The position numbers and the translations under genes are program-made. The notes beneath the pieces are model-generated. The model ran no database searches. It was not told the origin of the DNA and worked only from the letters and a program-made list of their open reading frames with translations. 42,520 nt of DNA from Clostridia bacterium (GTDB lineage Bacteria > Bacillota > Clostridia > Oscillospirales > CAG-272), in NCBI GenBank assembly GCA_017503285.1, contig JAFVTH010000011.1, forward strand, positions 101,556 through 144,075, written 5' to 3'. This document shows, one piece after another, positions 15,406-24,700 of the stretch. Within the stretch, counting starts at the first letter, position 1, and the number at the start of each line of letters is the position of its first letter.

Positions 15406-17246
15406 GATTTTTGTTCCCCTTGGGATTACTTGGACTTATTGGCATTCCGGTAATCATCATAATTTACATTTTACAAAGCAAGTTTACAGAGCAAACCGTA
15501 AACTCTAACTATATTTGGCACCTTAGCGACAGGTTTTTGAAGCGTAAAAACCCACTTAGCGGTATAACAGGACTTATCAGCCTTATTTTGCAGCTTCTTA
15601 TGGTGCTTGTTGTGTCCTTGGCGGTTGCCCACCCTGTAATAACTCTACCAAACGCAGCAAACGACTACTGCTTTGTCCTTGACGCATCCGGTAGTATGAA
15701 TATGAAGGAGGGCGACAAGACCCGCTTTGAGTGGGCGCAGGACGAGATTTGTGGTGTTATAGACAGAGCCAGCGGTGGTAGCTCCTACACACTTGTTACT
15801 GTTTCTGATGAATCAGTAAAGGTTTTTGAAAATATCAAGGACAAAAAGGCAGCAAAGGATATGGTTTACCAAATAAACGCAAGCCATACAACTGCCGAAA
15901 AATCAAGTCTTATCTCAACTGCACAGGGTGTCTTTGATGAAAATACATCAACCCTTGTGTATCTTGTTACAGACAAAAGCTACGAAACCCACCAAAATAT
16001 TGAAATTATCGACGTGGGTAATGAGAGGTTGGAAAACTATTCAATCTCAAACGTGGAATACTCTCACACAGGAGGCAAGCTTAAGGTTGATGCGTCCGTT
16101 ATTTCTCATATAAGCGATGCAAGCCTTAGGGTAGCTATCTATCTTGAGGATACCCTTGCTACCACTAAGGAGTTTAGTGTAAAGGGTGCTGAGGAAACAA
16201 AAATCTCCCTTGAGTGTCCATGCCCAAGCCTAAAGAGCTTTAAAATCCTTATTGAAAATGAGGACGGCTATATGGCTGACAACCGGGAAATTCGCTACAA
16301 CCCAAAGAGCGATAAATCCTATAGCGTGCTTATTGTTAGTAAGTCAGGCTTCTTCCTTGAAGCGGTTATTGACTCACTTGTTGACTCTGAAATAAGAGTT
16401 GTGTCCCCATCCGTTTACGAGGAAACAACAGAGCAGTATGGACTTTATATCTTTGACGGCTGGACACCGTCAACCTTGCCGGACGGGGCAGTTTGGCTTA
16501 TTGGCTCTGACAAGAGTGTGGAAAACTCCGGCTTTGGCGTAAGAGGTAAGGTAGAAATACCAAACGGCGATACCATTGACAAGTCGAAATCCACCTCATC
16601 CAGCGTAAGAAAGCTTCTTGAGGGTGTGGGAGAAAGCGATATTTACATTACCGACTATGTAAAATACAGCGGTATGTACTTAAGCTTCTACACACTTTAC
16701 TCATATAATTCAAATCCGCTTATTTTTGCAGGCGCTAACGGCCTTGGCAACAGACAGGTTGTGTTTGGCTTTAACCTAAACAGGTCTGATATTGCCCTTA
16801 CAACCGATTTTGTCATCCTTATGCGTAACCTGCTTGAATATTCCTTCCCGGATGTAATTGATGAAACCAACTACACAGTTGGCGAGGATGCTATTGTTAA
16901 CGTAGTGTCAAACGTAACTAACCTAAAGGCAACCTCTCCATCGGGTAAGGATATTTTCCTTGATACCTCCGGAGCTATGGCAACCATTAAGCTTGACGAG
17001 GTTGGCACATACGTGGTTGGTATGACTGTAAACGGCGAGGAAAAGACAGGATATATTTACTCAGGCGCACACCCTGAGGAAAGCAAGCCAACAGTGCAGG
17101 AGTCGGATTTCTCCCTGGCTGGCGAGCGTACATATGCAAGCATGGATGGAGAATTTGACCCAATAGTTGTCCTCTTTGTTACCTTGCTTTTACTATTCTT
17201 GGCAGATTGGGGGGTATATTGCTATGAGAAATATCAGCTTCGATAA
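15402..17246 (+). CDS. BatA-like membrane protein with vWA domain
   Basis: A 614-residue protein. Residues 1-80 form the BatA-type N-terminus with two membrane helices. The vWA domain begins with the intact MIDAS motif DASGSM at 94-99. It continues as a beta-rich extracytoplasmic region, including a segment (about 305-420) with the look of a GATase1-like fold, and ends in a C-terminal membrane helix (VVLFVTLLLLFLADWGVY). The ATG overlaps the DUF58 stop by four bases, and its 3' end overlaps the next gene by 23 bases. It is the likely metal-dependent adhesion or docking partner of MoxR; comparable to BatA/BatB, but with a much larger extracytoplasmic part. Confidence 0.88.
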   Translation: MRFLFPLGLLGLIGIPVIIIIYILQSKFTEQTVNSNYIWHLSDRFLKRKNPLSGITGLISLILQLLMVLVVSLAVAHPVITLPNAANDYCFVLDASGSMNMKEGDKTRFEWAQDEICGVIDRASGGSSYTLVTVSDESVKVFENIKDKKAAKDMVYQINASHTTAEKSSLISTAQGVFDENTSTLVYLVTDKSYETHQNIEIIDVGNERLENYSISNVEYSHTGGKLKVDASVISHISDASLRVAIYLEDTLATTKEFSVKGAEETKISLECPCPSLKSFKILIENEDGYMADNREIRYNPKSDKSYSVLIVSKSGFFLEAVIDSLVDSEIRVVSPSVYEETTEQYGLYIFDGWTPSTLPDGAVWLIGSDKSVENSGFGVRGKVEIPNGDTIDKSKSTSSSVRKLLEGVGESDIYITDYVKYSGMYLSFYTLYSYNSNPLIFAGANGLGNRQVVFGFNLNRSDIALTTDFVILMRNLLEYSFPDVIDETNYTVGEDAIVNVVSNVTNLKATSPSGKDIFLDTSGAMATIKLDEVGTYVVGMTVNGEEKTGYIYSGAHPEESKPTVQESDFSLAGERTYASMDGEFDPIVVLFVTLLLLFLADWGVYCYEKYQLR

Positions 17247-19872
17247 TCCCTACCTGCTTCTTCTGATTATTCCTTTGGCGCTTTGTGTGCTTTTGCCATT
17301 CTTTATAATCAGAAACAAGGACAACAAGGCAGTTACATGGACTGTTTCAGTTGTTTCCCACATTGTTATTATTGTGCTTGTGGCACTTGCTGCCGCCGGT
17401 CTTGCATCAACAAGCGTGCTTACAAAGACAACCCTTTATGTGGTTGCCGACGTTTCTTATTCCTCAAACGAAAATCTTGACAAGATTGACGAGCATATTA
17501 AGGAAATACAGGAAAATCTGCCGGTAAATACAACCCTAGGCGTTGTATGCTTTGGCAGAAACTGCGCCATTACCACCTCTCCTGGCAGAAGGGTGGTTAG
17601 TGTTAAGGAGGCACAGGTTGATACCTCTCAAACCGATATAGTAGGGGCGCTTAGCTTTACCGAGGCTCTGTTTGACGGAGAGTCGCTAAAGCGTATTATC
17701 CTTATTACAGACGGTAATGATACTGCAAACAACTCCTCAGGTTCTCTTGCCTCTACCGTTGAGCGCCTTACTGAAAACGGCGTTAGAGTTGACGCAATCT
17801 TTCTTGATAACTCCGTAAAGGAGGGACAGGTTGAGGTTCAGCTTATGGAAACAGAGCAGTGCGAGTCCACATATACAGGCAGTAAAAACGAGGCAAAGTT
17901 CCTTGTTCAGTCATCTATAGACACAGAAATTATGCTTGAGCTATACAGACGTCCTAAGATAGAGGGCGAGGAGCCGGGCGAGCTTGAAAGACTAAACTAC
18001 ACAGTATTTAAGGCATATTCCGGTCTTAATACAATTACAATGGAGCTTCCAACCGAGGAGGGCACATACGAATATCAGGTAAAAATTGTTGCAGAGGGCG
18101 ACATCTCTGAGCATAATAACACCCGTTCCTTCTCCCAGAAGATTGCCGGCAAGCAAAAAATTCTACTTGTCACAGGTATTGCCTCTGAGGTAGATATGAT
18201 AAAGGGGCTTTATGGCGGCAAGGCAGAGGTTGAGGCATATATTGTCAACTCTCCAAAGGATAACGCCCCGTTTACAATAGAGGCGCTTTCCCAATACGAT
18301 GAGGTTGTTCTTTCCAATGTTGATATAAGAAATATCAGAAACTCCAATGCCTTTATTGATTCTCTTGATATGGTTGTTTCTCAGTATGGAAAGAGCCTTA
18401 TCACAATGGGCGACCTTGGCATACAGGATAACAGAGATGACCCAACCTTTGTAAAGTTTGCAGAGCTTTTGCCTGTAAGCTATGGTAGCGCAAACAGGGC
18501 AGGCAGATTTTATACCATTGTGCTTGACGTTTCTCATAGTATGTTTATGGCGTCTAAGTTCACAACGGCAAAGTCCTCTGCTATCAATTTGCTTTCCGTT
18601 CTTGATGACGAGGATTATGTCAGCGTTATTATCTTTTCCGGCGAGGTGGATGTTCTTCAGCCGAAAATGGTCAAGGAGTGTAAGGAAAGCTACATTAATA
18701 CAATCAACAGCCTTACAACCGAGCATGGCACAGACCTTGGTCTTGCCCTTGACGACGCACTTACAACAATCAAGGACCTAAAGTACGAGGAAAATCATAT
18801 TATGATTATCTCTGACGGCTTTAGCTTTACAAACGAGTACGATGCGCAAAAGATAGCAAAGGACCTTTATAACGAGGGTGCAACTATCTCTGCCATCAAC
18901 ACATATTTCCCGGCAGACGGAGCAAGCGGCAGCGTTACACTTAAGGGCGTTGTAAATGCCGGCACAGGTGGAAACTACTATGAAATTAAGCGTCCGGAGG
19001 ACGTATACGACGCTGTCTTTGGTAAAATTGCAGAGGATATTTCCGACACAGTTATCATAAAAGAAGGAATTGTAAACATTGCCAAGTATGACGATGATAT
19101 GGTACAGGGCTTCTTTGAATTTCCAAATGCCTCACAGTATATCGTTTCACTTGAAAAATACGATGCTGTCGTTCCTCTTACAGTTACCTATAAGAGAGCA
19201 AACGAGTCACAGCAGACAATACCGCTTTACGCATACAGGATGCACGGAAACGGTAAGGTTTCATCCTTTACCAGTAGCTTAAGTGGCAGCTGGACAAGAA
19301 ATTGGACAGATGATGTTAAAGAAAAATTTGTTTCCAATATGCTCATTAGCAGTACGCCAACCAAACGTGTTGACCACCCATTTACACTTGATGTAATTTA
19401 TAATGAGTTTAATGCAACCATCGATTTGATTCCAAGCGTTTTGAATCCGTTGGCAACAACAACTCTAAGAATCACCACACCGGATGGCAGAACCGTTACA
19501 AGGAATCTTACCTTTGACTCAAAGAAATTTTCATACGCAATGACAACCAATATGGTTGGCACATACTGGATTGATGCTACCTATAGCTACGATGATGTTA
19601 GCTATAATACAGCCACGTCCTTCGATATTCCTTATTTGCCGGAATACAATGCATTTGCAACCTTCGATAGGTTTACATTGTACGAGTTTATGCGTGATAA
19701 TGGCGAGGTGGCAGTAGACGGGCTTCCAAATATGGAAAACGACCCGGATAGCCTTACCACCTACAAGGTTAGCTACGTTATCCCGCTTTTGCTTGCTGCA
19801 ATTGTGATATTTGTAGCTGATGTATTTGTAAGAAAGCTAAGGATAAAGAAAAAGAACCAATTACGAAAATAA
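17224..19872 (+). CDS. Large membrane protein with two vWA domains
   Basis: An 882-residue protein. Two N-terminal membrane helices (about 9-29, 40-62) lead into a first vWA domain with MIDAS DVSYS (Asp76, Ser78, Ser80) and IILITDGND. A middle beta-sandwich and GATase1-like part follows, then a second vWA domain with DVSHSM (Asp435, Ser437, Ser439) and HIMIISDGF. After another beta-rich stretch, a C-terminal membrane helix ends in a basic tail (RKLRIKKKNQLRK). Both MIDAS motifs keep DxSxS. The start is ATG 17224, inside the upstream gene, behind a G-rich site; an extension to 17167 is unlikely. Two vWA domains in one chain suggest binding of two partners or one oligomer. Confidence 0.86.
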   Translation: MRNISFDNPYLLLLIIPLALCVLLPFFIIRNKDNKAVTWTVSVVSHIVIIVLVALAAAGLASTSVLTKTTLYVVADVSYSSNENLDKIDEHIKEIQENLPVNTTLGVVCFGRNCAITTSPGRRVVSVKEAQVDTSQTDIVGALSFTEALFDGESLKRIILITDGNDTANNSSGSLASTVERLTENGVRVDAIFLDNSVKEGQVEVQLMETEQCESTYTGSKNEAKFLVQSSIDTEIMLELYRRPKIEGEEPGELERLNYTVFKAYSGLNTITMELPTEEGTYEYQVKIVAEGDISEHNNTRSFSQKIAGKQKILLVTGIASEVDMIKGLYGGKAEVEAYIVNSPKDNAPFTIEALSQYDEVVLSNVDIRNIRNSNAFIDSLDMVVSQYGKSLITMGDLGIQDNRDDPTFVKFAELLPVSYGSANRAGRFYTIVLDVSHSMFMASKFTTAKSSAINLLSVLDDEDYVSVIIFSGEVDVLQPKMVKECKESYINTINSLTTEHGTDLGLALDDALTTIKDLKYEENHIMIISDGFSFTNEYDAQKIAKDLYNEGATISAINTYFPADGASGSVTLKGVVNAGTGGNYYEIKRPEDVYDAVFGKIAEDISDTVIIKEGIVNIAKYDDDMVQGFFEFPNASQYIVSLEKYDAVVPLTVTYKRANESQQTIPLYAYRMHGNGKVSSFTSSLSGSWTRNWTDDVKEKFVSNMLISSTPTKRVDHPFTLDVIYNEFNATIDLIPSVLNPLATTTLRITTPDGRTVTRNLTFDSKKFSYAMTTNMVGTYWIDATYSYDDVSYNTATSFDIPYLPEYNAFATFDRFTLYEFMRDNGEVAVDGLPNMENDPDSLTTYKVSYVIPLLLAAIVIFVADVFVRKLRIKKKNQLRK

Positions 19873-19890
19873 CCAAGGAAAGGAGCAAAT

Positions 19891-21507
19891 ATGAAAACAC
19901 TTAAGAAAATTATTTCATTTCTTCTCGTTGCCATTATGCTTTTTTCCATGGTTGCTTGTAATGGAGAATACAACTACGGAAACACCCCGGGCACAGGCGG
20001 CAACGGCGGTGGCGGTAATGAGGGAGAGGGCGGATATGTCCCACCTGTTATGAATGACGACCCAACGGATGACTTTACCGTTACCCTAATGGCAGACGGC
20101 ATTTCCTATAAGCCAAGAATGGAAATGTTTGCTTATTGGAATGACGGCTTTAGCGTGCATACGGCTAAGTTTGACAAAAACGGCATCGCAAGGATTGACG
20201 GGCTTGATGGCGACTATCGTGTTACCCTGTCGGGAACTCCAAATGAGTATGCCTATGACCCAAACAGCAATATTGCCACAAACGATGACAGAAACATAGT
20301 AATAAATATGTATACTATCAACCAGCTTGGCGGTACGGGCACAGGCATTTACGACTGCATCAGCTTCAGAAAAACAGGTGTTTATTCTGCAACCATTGAC
20401 GACCCGGAGGACGCAATTTACTTTGAATATGCGCCGGACGGCATGGGCACATACACCATCGAAAGCTGGATTGACGTAACTGCCGACAACGTAAACCCCT
20501 ATATTGAGGTTTACGGCGGTCACAGCGAGTATAAGTTTCCTATTGGAGAAACCAACGACGGCGGTGCGATGGGTAGCTATACCATTAACTTCGTCCACGT
20601 TGTGCAAATTGCCAACGAGAATATAAGCGCCGGCGGACAGGCGACCTACACCTTTGCAATTAAAGCAGATGTAAAGAATAATAAGTACCCTGTAACAATT
20701 GTTTTTGCCGTTAAGCGCGACGGTGACTTTGAGCTTACAAGGCCTGACAACGCAGGCGGCACCTCTAAGGGCACAAAAATCCCCGAGCACGACTTTTCTG
20801 ATTTTGTAAAATCAGAGCATGAGTACGATAACACCTATAATATCAAAAATCCGGAGTACCAATTTGCCCCCGGCTCTAACATATACGTTATGGATGAGAG
20901 CAAATTCAAGCTTTGGAAAAAGGATGACGGTGGAGATGATTTCTACCATGTTTATGATAAGGAAAAGTATCCGGAAACAGACGGCTTTGGACCTATACTT
21001 TATGGCTACATAACTGCCCCAACACGCTTTATTGATGTTGCCTTTTCAAGGATAGAGTATAATGCCTCGGGCGAGGTTATCAATAACGCATTGAATGCAG
21101 GCGGCTATAACCACAAGCACTTTATAGAGGGCTACACAGCCCTTGCCACCTATGGTAACATTAACGGTGGCTCATATTACTGCGCAAGTGAATGTCCTTG
21201 CCACGACAAGAATGTGTCGGTGGAGAATTGGGCATGCGATGATGACTGTACAGAGTGCCTTAAGGAGTGCAGAAGATGCCCTAAGGAGCTAATAGGCTTT
21301 GAGGGCTATCAGTTCTACGCAAACTCTGACGGACTTGTTCCCGTTACTAAGGAGCTAAAGGAATTCTTCCAATACTACTGCACAAAGGAGCTGTTCTTCT
21401 ACGACGGCACCGGCAGGCTTGAAAGAGAGCCGTTTGATGGCAAAAGCTATCAGTCAATTGGCGAAAGCGGCTGGCTCTTTGCTTGTGCATACTACGAGAA
21501 AAAATAA
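19891..21507 (+). CDS. Lipoprotein closing the MoxR/vWA operon, Cys-rich near the C-terminus
   Basis: A 538-residue predicted lipoprotein: signal segment, lipobox MVAC with Cys23, Gly-rich spacer (about 31-50). A Cna-B-like sandwich (FTVTLMADGISYKPRMEMFA) is followed by a beta module (SFRKTGVYSATIDDPEDAIY). The C-terminal third has a cluster of Cys: CASECPCHDK, CDDDCTECLKECRRCPKE (about residues 430-470). The order sandwich-then-module matches the 454-residue lipoprotein upstream of the operon. It lies 18 bases after the two-vWA gene with the same AAGGAGCAAAT leader as that lipoprotein, and no promoter or terminator intervenes, so it is the last operon gene. No catalytic motif seen; a surface substrate of the MoxR/vWA machine is my inference. 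Confidence 0.78.
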   Translation: MKTLKKIISFLLVAIMLFSMVACNGEYNYGNTPGTGGNGGGGNEGEGGYVPPVMNDDPTDDFTVTLMADGISYKPRMEMFAYWNDGFSVHTAKFDKNGIARIDGLDGDYRVTLSGTPNEYAYDPNSNIATNDDRNIVINMYTINQLGGTGTGIYDCISFRKTGVYSATIDDPEDAIYFEYAPDGMGTYTIESWIDVTADNVNPYIEVYGGHSEYKFPIGETNDGGAMGSYTINFVHVVQIANENISAGGQATYTFAIKADVKNNKYPVTIVFAVKRDGDFELTRPDNAGGTSKGTKIPEHDFSDFVKSEHEYDNTYNIKNPEYQFAPGSNIYVMDESKFKLWKKDDGGDDFYHVYDKEKYPETDGFGPILYGYITAPTRFIDVAFSRIEYNASGEVINNALNAGGYNHKHFIEGYTALATYGNINGGSYYCASECPCHDKNVSVENWACDDDCTECLKECRRCPKELIGFEGYQFYANSDGLVPVTKELKEFFQYYCTKELFFYDGTGRLEREPFDGKSYQSIGESGWLFACAYYEKK

Positions 21508-21510
21508 GAA

Positions 21511-21550
21511 AAAAAGCCTTGAGAGATTGAAGCCTCTCAAGGTTTTTTTT
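21511..21550 (+). terminator. Terminator of the MoxR/vWA operon
   Basis: Stem CCTTGAGAG, loop ATTGAAG, stem CTCTCAAGG, preceded by A-run and followed by eight T residues. Confidence 0.9.
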
Positions 21551-21602
21551 ATTTTTAAACAAAAATTTACAAATTATTTATAATATTATTTATATTAATG
21601 TG

Positions 21603-21631
21603 TTGAATTTGTGAAAATTATGTGATATAAT
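21603..21631 (+). promoter_or_regulatory. Promoter for the 1835-residue lipoprotein gene
   Basis: TTGAAT (21603-21608), 17-base spacer, perfect TATAAT (21626-21631), extended -10 TGA. The leader of about 100 bases is long for this window. Confidence 0.78.
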
Positions 21632-21693
21632 GACCACATAGTTTTACCTTTTTCTTCACATTATAGCTTTTTTATAGGTATTACTAAATATTA

Positions 21694-21716
21694 ATTTTGT
21701 TTTACTTAAACAAAAT
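21694..21716 (+). promoter_or_regulatory. 5' leader hairpin just before the ribosome binding site
   Basis: A perfect nine-base inverted repeat (ATTTTGTTT / AAACAAAAT) with a five-base loop, ending a few bases before AAGGAGGG (21722). It is AU-only except one pair, so it is weak; it could stabilise the mRNA or tune translation. Confidence 0.4.
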
Positions 21717-21736
21717 ATTCAAGGAGGGCTCTTAAA

Positions 21737-24700
21737 ATGAAAAGAGTATTAGTTGCACTTCTTTGCGTGCTTTTCGTTCTTTGCGGCGTTTTGGTTGCAT
21801 GTGACGACGGCGGCGAGGGTGCGCACGTTCATACCTTCAAGACTACTTGGTCTAAGGACGTTAGTGGTCACTGGTATGATGCAACATGCGGCTGTGAGGA
21901 CGCTCCAAAGGTTGTCCTTGCTCACTCAGACGCAAATAATGACGGTGCATGCGACGTATGTACCTACACAGACCACGAACACACTTATTCCGAGGACTAC
22001 ACAGCGGACTGCACAAACCACTGGAATGCAGCAGACTGCGGACACGTAGTTGCAGGCATTAACGTTGAGGCTCACGCTGATGGCGATGGCGATGGCGTTT
22101 GTGACACCTGTAAGTACGTTATCGAGGACCTTCACCAGCATATCTATGCTACAGAATGGTCACACGACGGTGAGTATCACTGGCACGCAGCAATCTGTGA
22201 GCACCAGGTAGAGGTTGCTGACAAGGCTGCTCACGTTATCAACGACGCTGGCTACTGCACAGTATGTGATAACAAAATCAAGGATGTTGATACAACAGAC
22301 ATTCTTGCAGTTCTTAAGGCAGCAATTGCTAACAACTACAAGGTAGTTACAGGTAATGTTGAGCTTGAGCAAATCGTATATGACGGTTCAGAAAAGAACA
22401 ACACACTTACCGTTCTTGACAAGGCTCTTGACGGTGTTTACTTTGTACTTGGTAATGGTCAGTCCTATTACTTCCAAAAGGATTATGACGAAAACGGCAC
22501 TCTCATCGGTGGCGAGCAGCAATGGTTCGAGCAGATTAGCGAGGAAGACATCTTTGGCGTAAAGATGGACGTTAACTCATATGAGCTTGATAAGATTGCA
22601 GGCTATCCTGAAAAGCTTCAAGGCTATACATATATGCCTGGTAGCATTCTCGCTGCTGGATACGATGATACAACCACACTTGCTCAAACGCTTTACAATT
22701 TCTATGATCTTATGACCAATGGCGAAAACGTAAGCGATGCAACATCTAACTATGATGCAGAAACAGGCAAGTATTCCTTCAGCTTTACATATTTCACTGT
22801 AAACGAAGTAACAACTCAGGGCGTAGTTTCTGACATTCAGCTTGCTCTTTATGAGACAGAGATTGAGTTTACAGTAAATGATGATTTTGTTATTGATGTA
22901 GCTAACTTCCAGGTTAAGGTATATAACTACTATGACCAGGGTAATGCAGAAAACGATCTTGTTTATGACAAGGCAACAAACACAATGACAAAGACAGATG
23001 AGGCTAACCCATCATACTACATTTACGACGTTTACCAGACCTCTGGTGAAAGAACCTTTACAACACCATATCCAAAGGCTTCCTTGCTTCCACAGGGCAT
23101 CAATTACTACTATGTAGAGAATTTTGATTTCCCAAATGCCTTTGAATTTGTAATCATAGATGAAACACCTCTTGGAGATACAATTACAATTCCGGCTGGA
23201 ACATATGCATATTTCCATATAGGCGATCCATATCCATCTACCTCAAGCCTTAAGTTTGTTGAGTTTAGCGATGTTTCATTTAGCTTTGTAAACAACGACC
23301 CAACAATGGATGGCAAGGCTTGGTATGATTCTGACACACCGCTTCTTAACGGATATGTTTCATACTCCAATTGCTTGAAGATTAAGCTAAGAGACCCAGG
23401 TACATATACAGTTACATTTGGCTTTGGCGAGTTTGAAAAGGTATTCACACTTGTTATTCCTGGCGAGGAAACACCTATAGTTGAGCCAGATACAGAAAAC
23501 AAGCTCAACTTCTATATTTCAGATACAAATAGCTACGAGACTGATTACGAGGAGTACACAGCAACTCTCGGTGAGGGTCACTATACATTTACACTTCCTG
23601 CCGGCGTTGGTATGGAGGTTGACGGCGATAGATTGCTTGACTTCGTTGAAACACCAAATGGTGGTCAGGTAACAATCGACCTTGAAGCAAACGAAACAAT
23701 AAGGATTTACTTTGCGGCTGGAAACAAGGCTGTATACTCAGTTGATGTTGCATACGAGGCAGCAGAAATTGAGGATGACCCAATTGATATTCCTGATGTC
23801 AACACCAAAGCACTTAATCCAAACGGCAACAACCAAGTTGAAGGCTCTGATATAGCATTTGCTTATACACCAAGCACAAGCGGAAAGCTTACAATTAAGT
23901 ATGGTGGATTTGTTTCACTTGGCGGTGGCACACCAACCGGTACAGTTGTTTACACCATTAATGGCGGCGAACCTGTTGTTGTAAACGGTGGTAATGTAGA
24001 CAACGTTATAACATTGGCAGCAGGCGATCAGCTTGTAATTACAGTTCTTACAAATACATACACCACTATTATTTCCAGTTGGGAGGCTACTCCTGACAGC
24101 GGAAATGAAGGTGGCGACGAGGGTGATGACACACTCCAAGGCTCCGGTACAGAGCAAGACCCATACATCATCACTACTGGTGATTATGTTGCAGATTACA
24201 AAGGTTCTGATGTAGGCCATGTTTATTACTCCTTCACAGCAACACAAAGCGGCTTCGTTACATATACAAGCACTTTTGATGAAACACCTTGGTTCTACCT
24301 TGGTCAAGTTTCCAATGAAGGCGCAGCTGAATCACTTTCAGCTTTCCTGCCAGCAGGAGAAACAATCATTATTCAAGTAGGCGACTGGGATGAAAGAGAA
24401 GATCAGGTTCCTTTCACCATTTCTTTCGAGGCTAAGACTTCTGACGACTTTAGCGCACTTGTTGGTACTTGGTACGCAGAATCTGATGCAGGCTGGGCAA
24501 TTGTTACATATGAGCTTACAATAAATGCAAACGGCACAGGCACACTCTCTTATGACACAGGCTACGGTGCAATAGAATGCGCAGTTTATTACGTATTTGT
24601 AGATGGTCAAAATGTGACTATCGGTTATAGAACAACAAGCGGTGCAGGCTCACTTGAGTGTACATACGACGGTACAACCTTCGCTTGTACAAGTGGCGCA

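Noticed and set aside
18163-18726. 187-codon antisense open frame opposite the two-vWA gene
   Set aside because: A shadow of the codon bias of the sense gene; no start signals or recognisable domain.
20086-20790. 234-codon antisense open frame opposite the operon lipoprotein
   Set aside because: It has Cys/Val-rich composition without any motif, no ribosome binding site, and lies wholly within a well-supported gene on the other strand.
11910-21507. Reading the MoxR/vWA operon as a phage-defence ternary system
   Set aside because: The DUF58 and BatA-like membrane proteins and lipoprotein point to envelope function; no nuclease, toxin or other defence gene is nearby.
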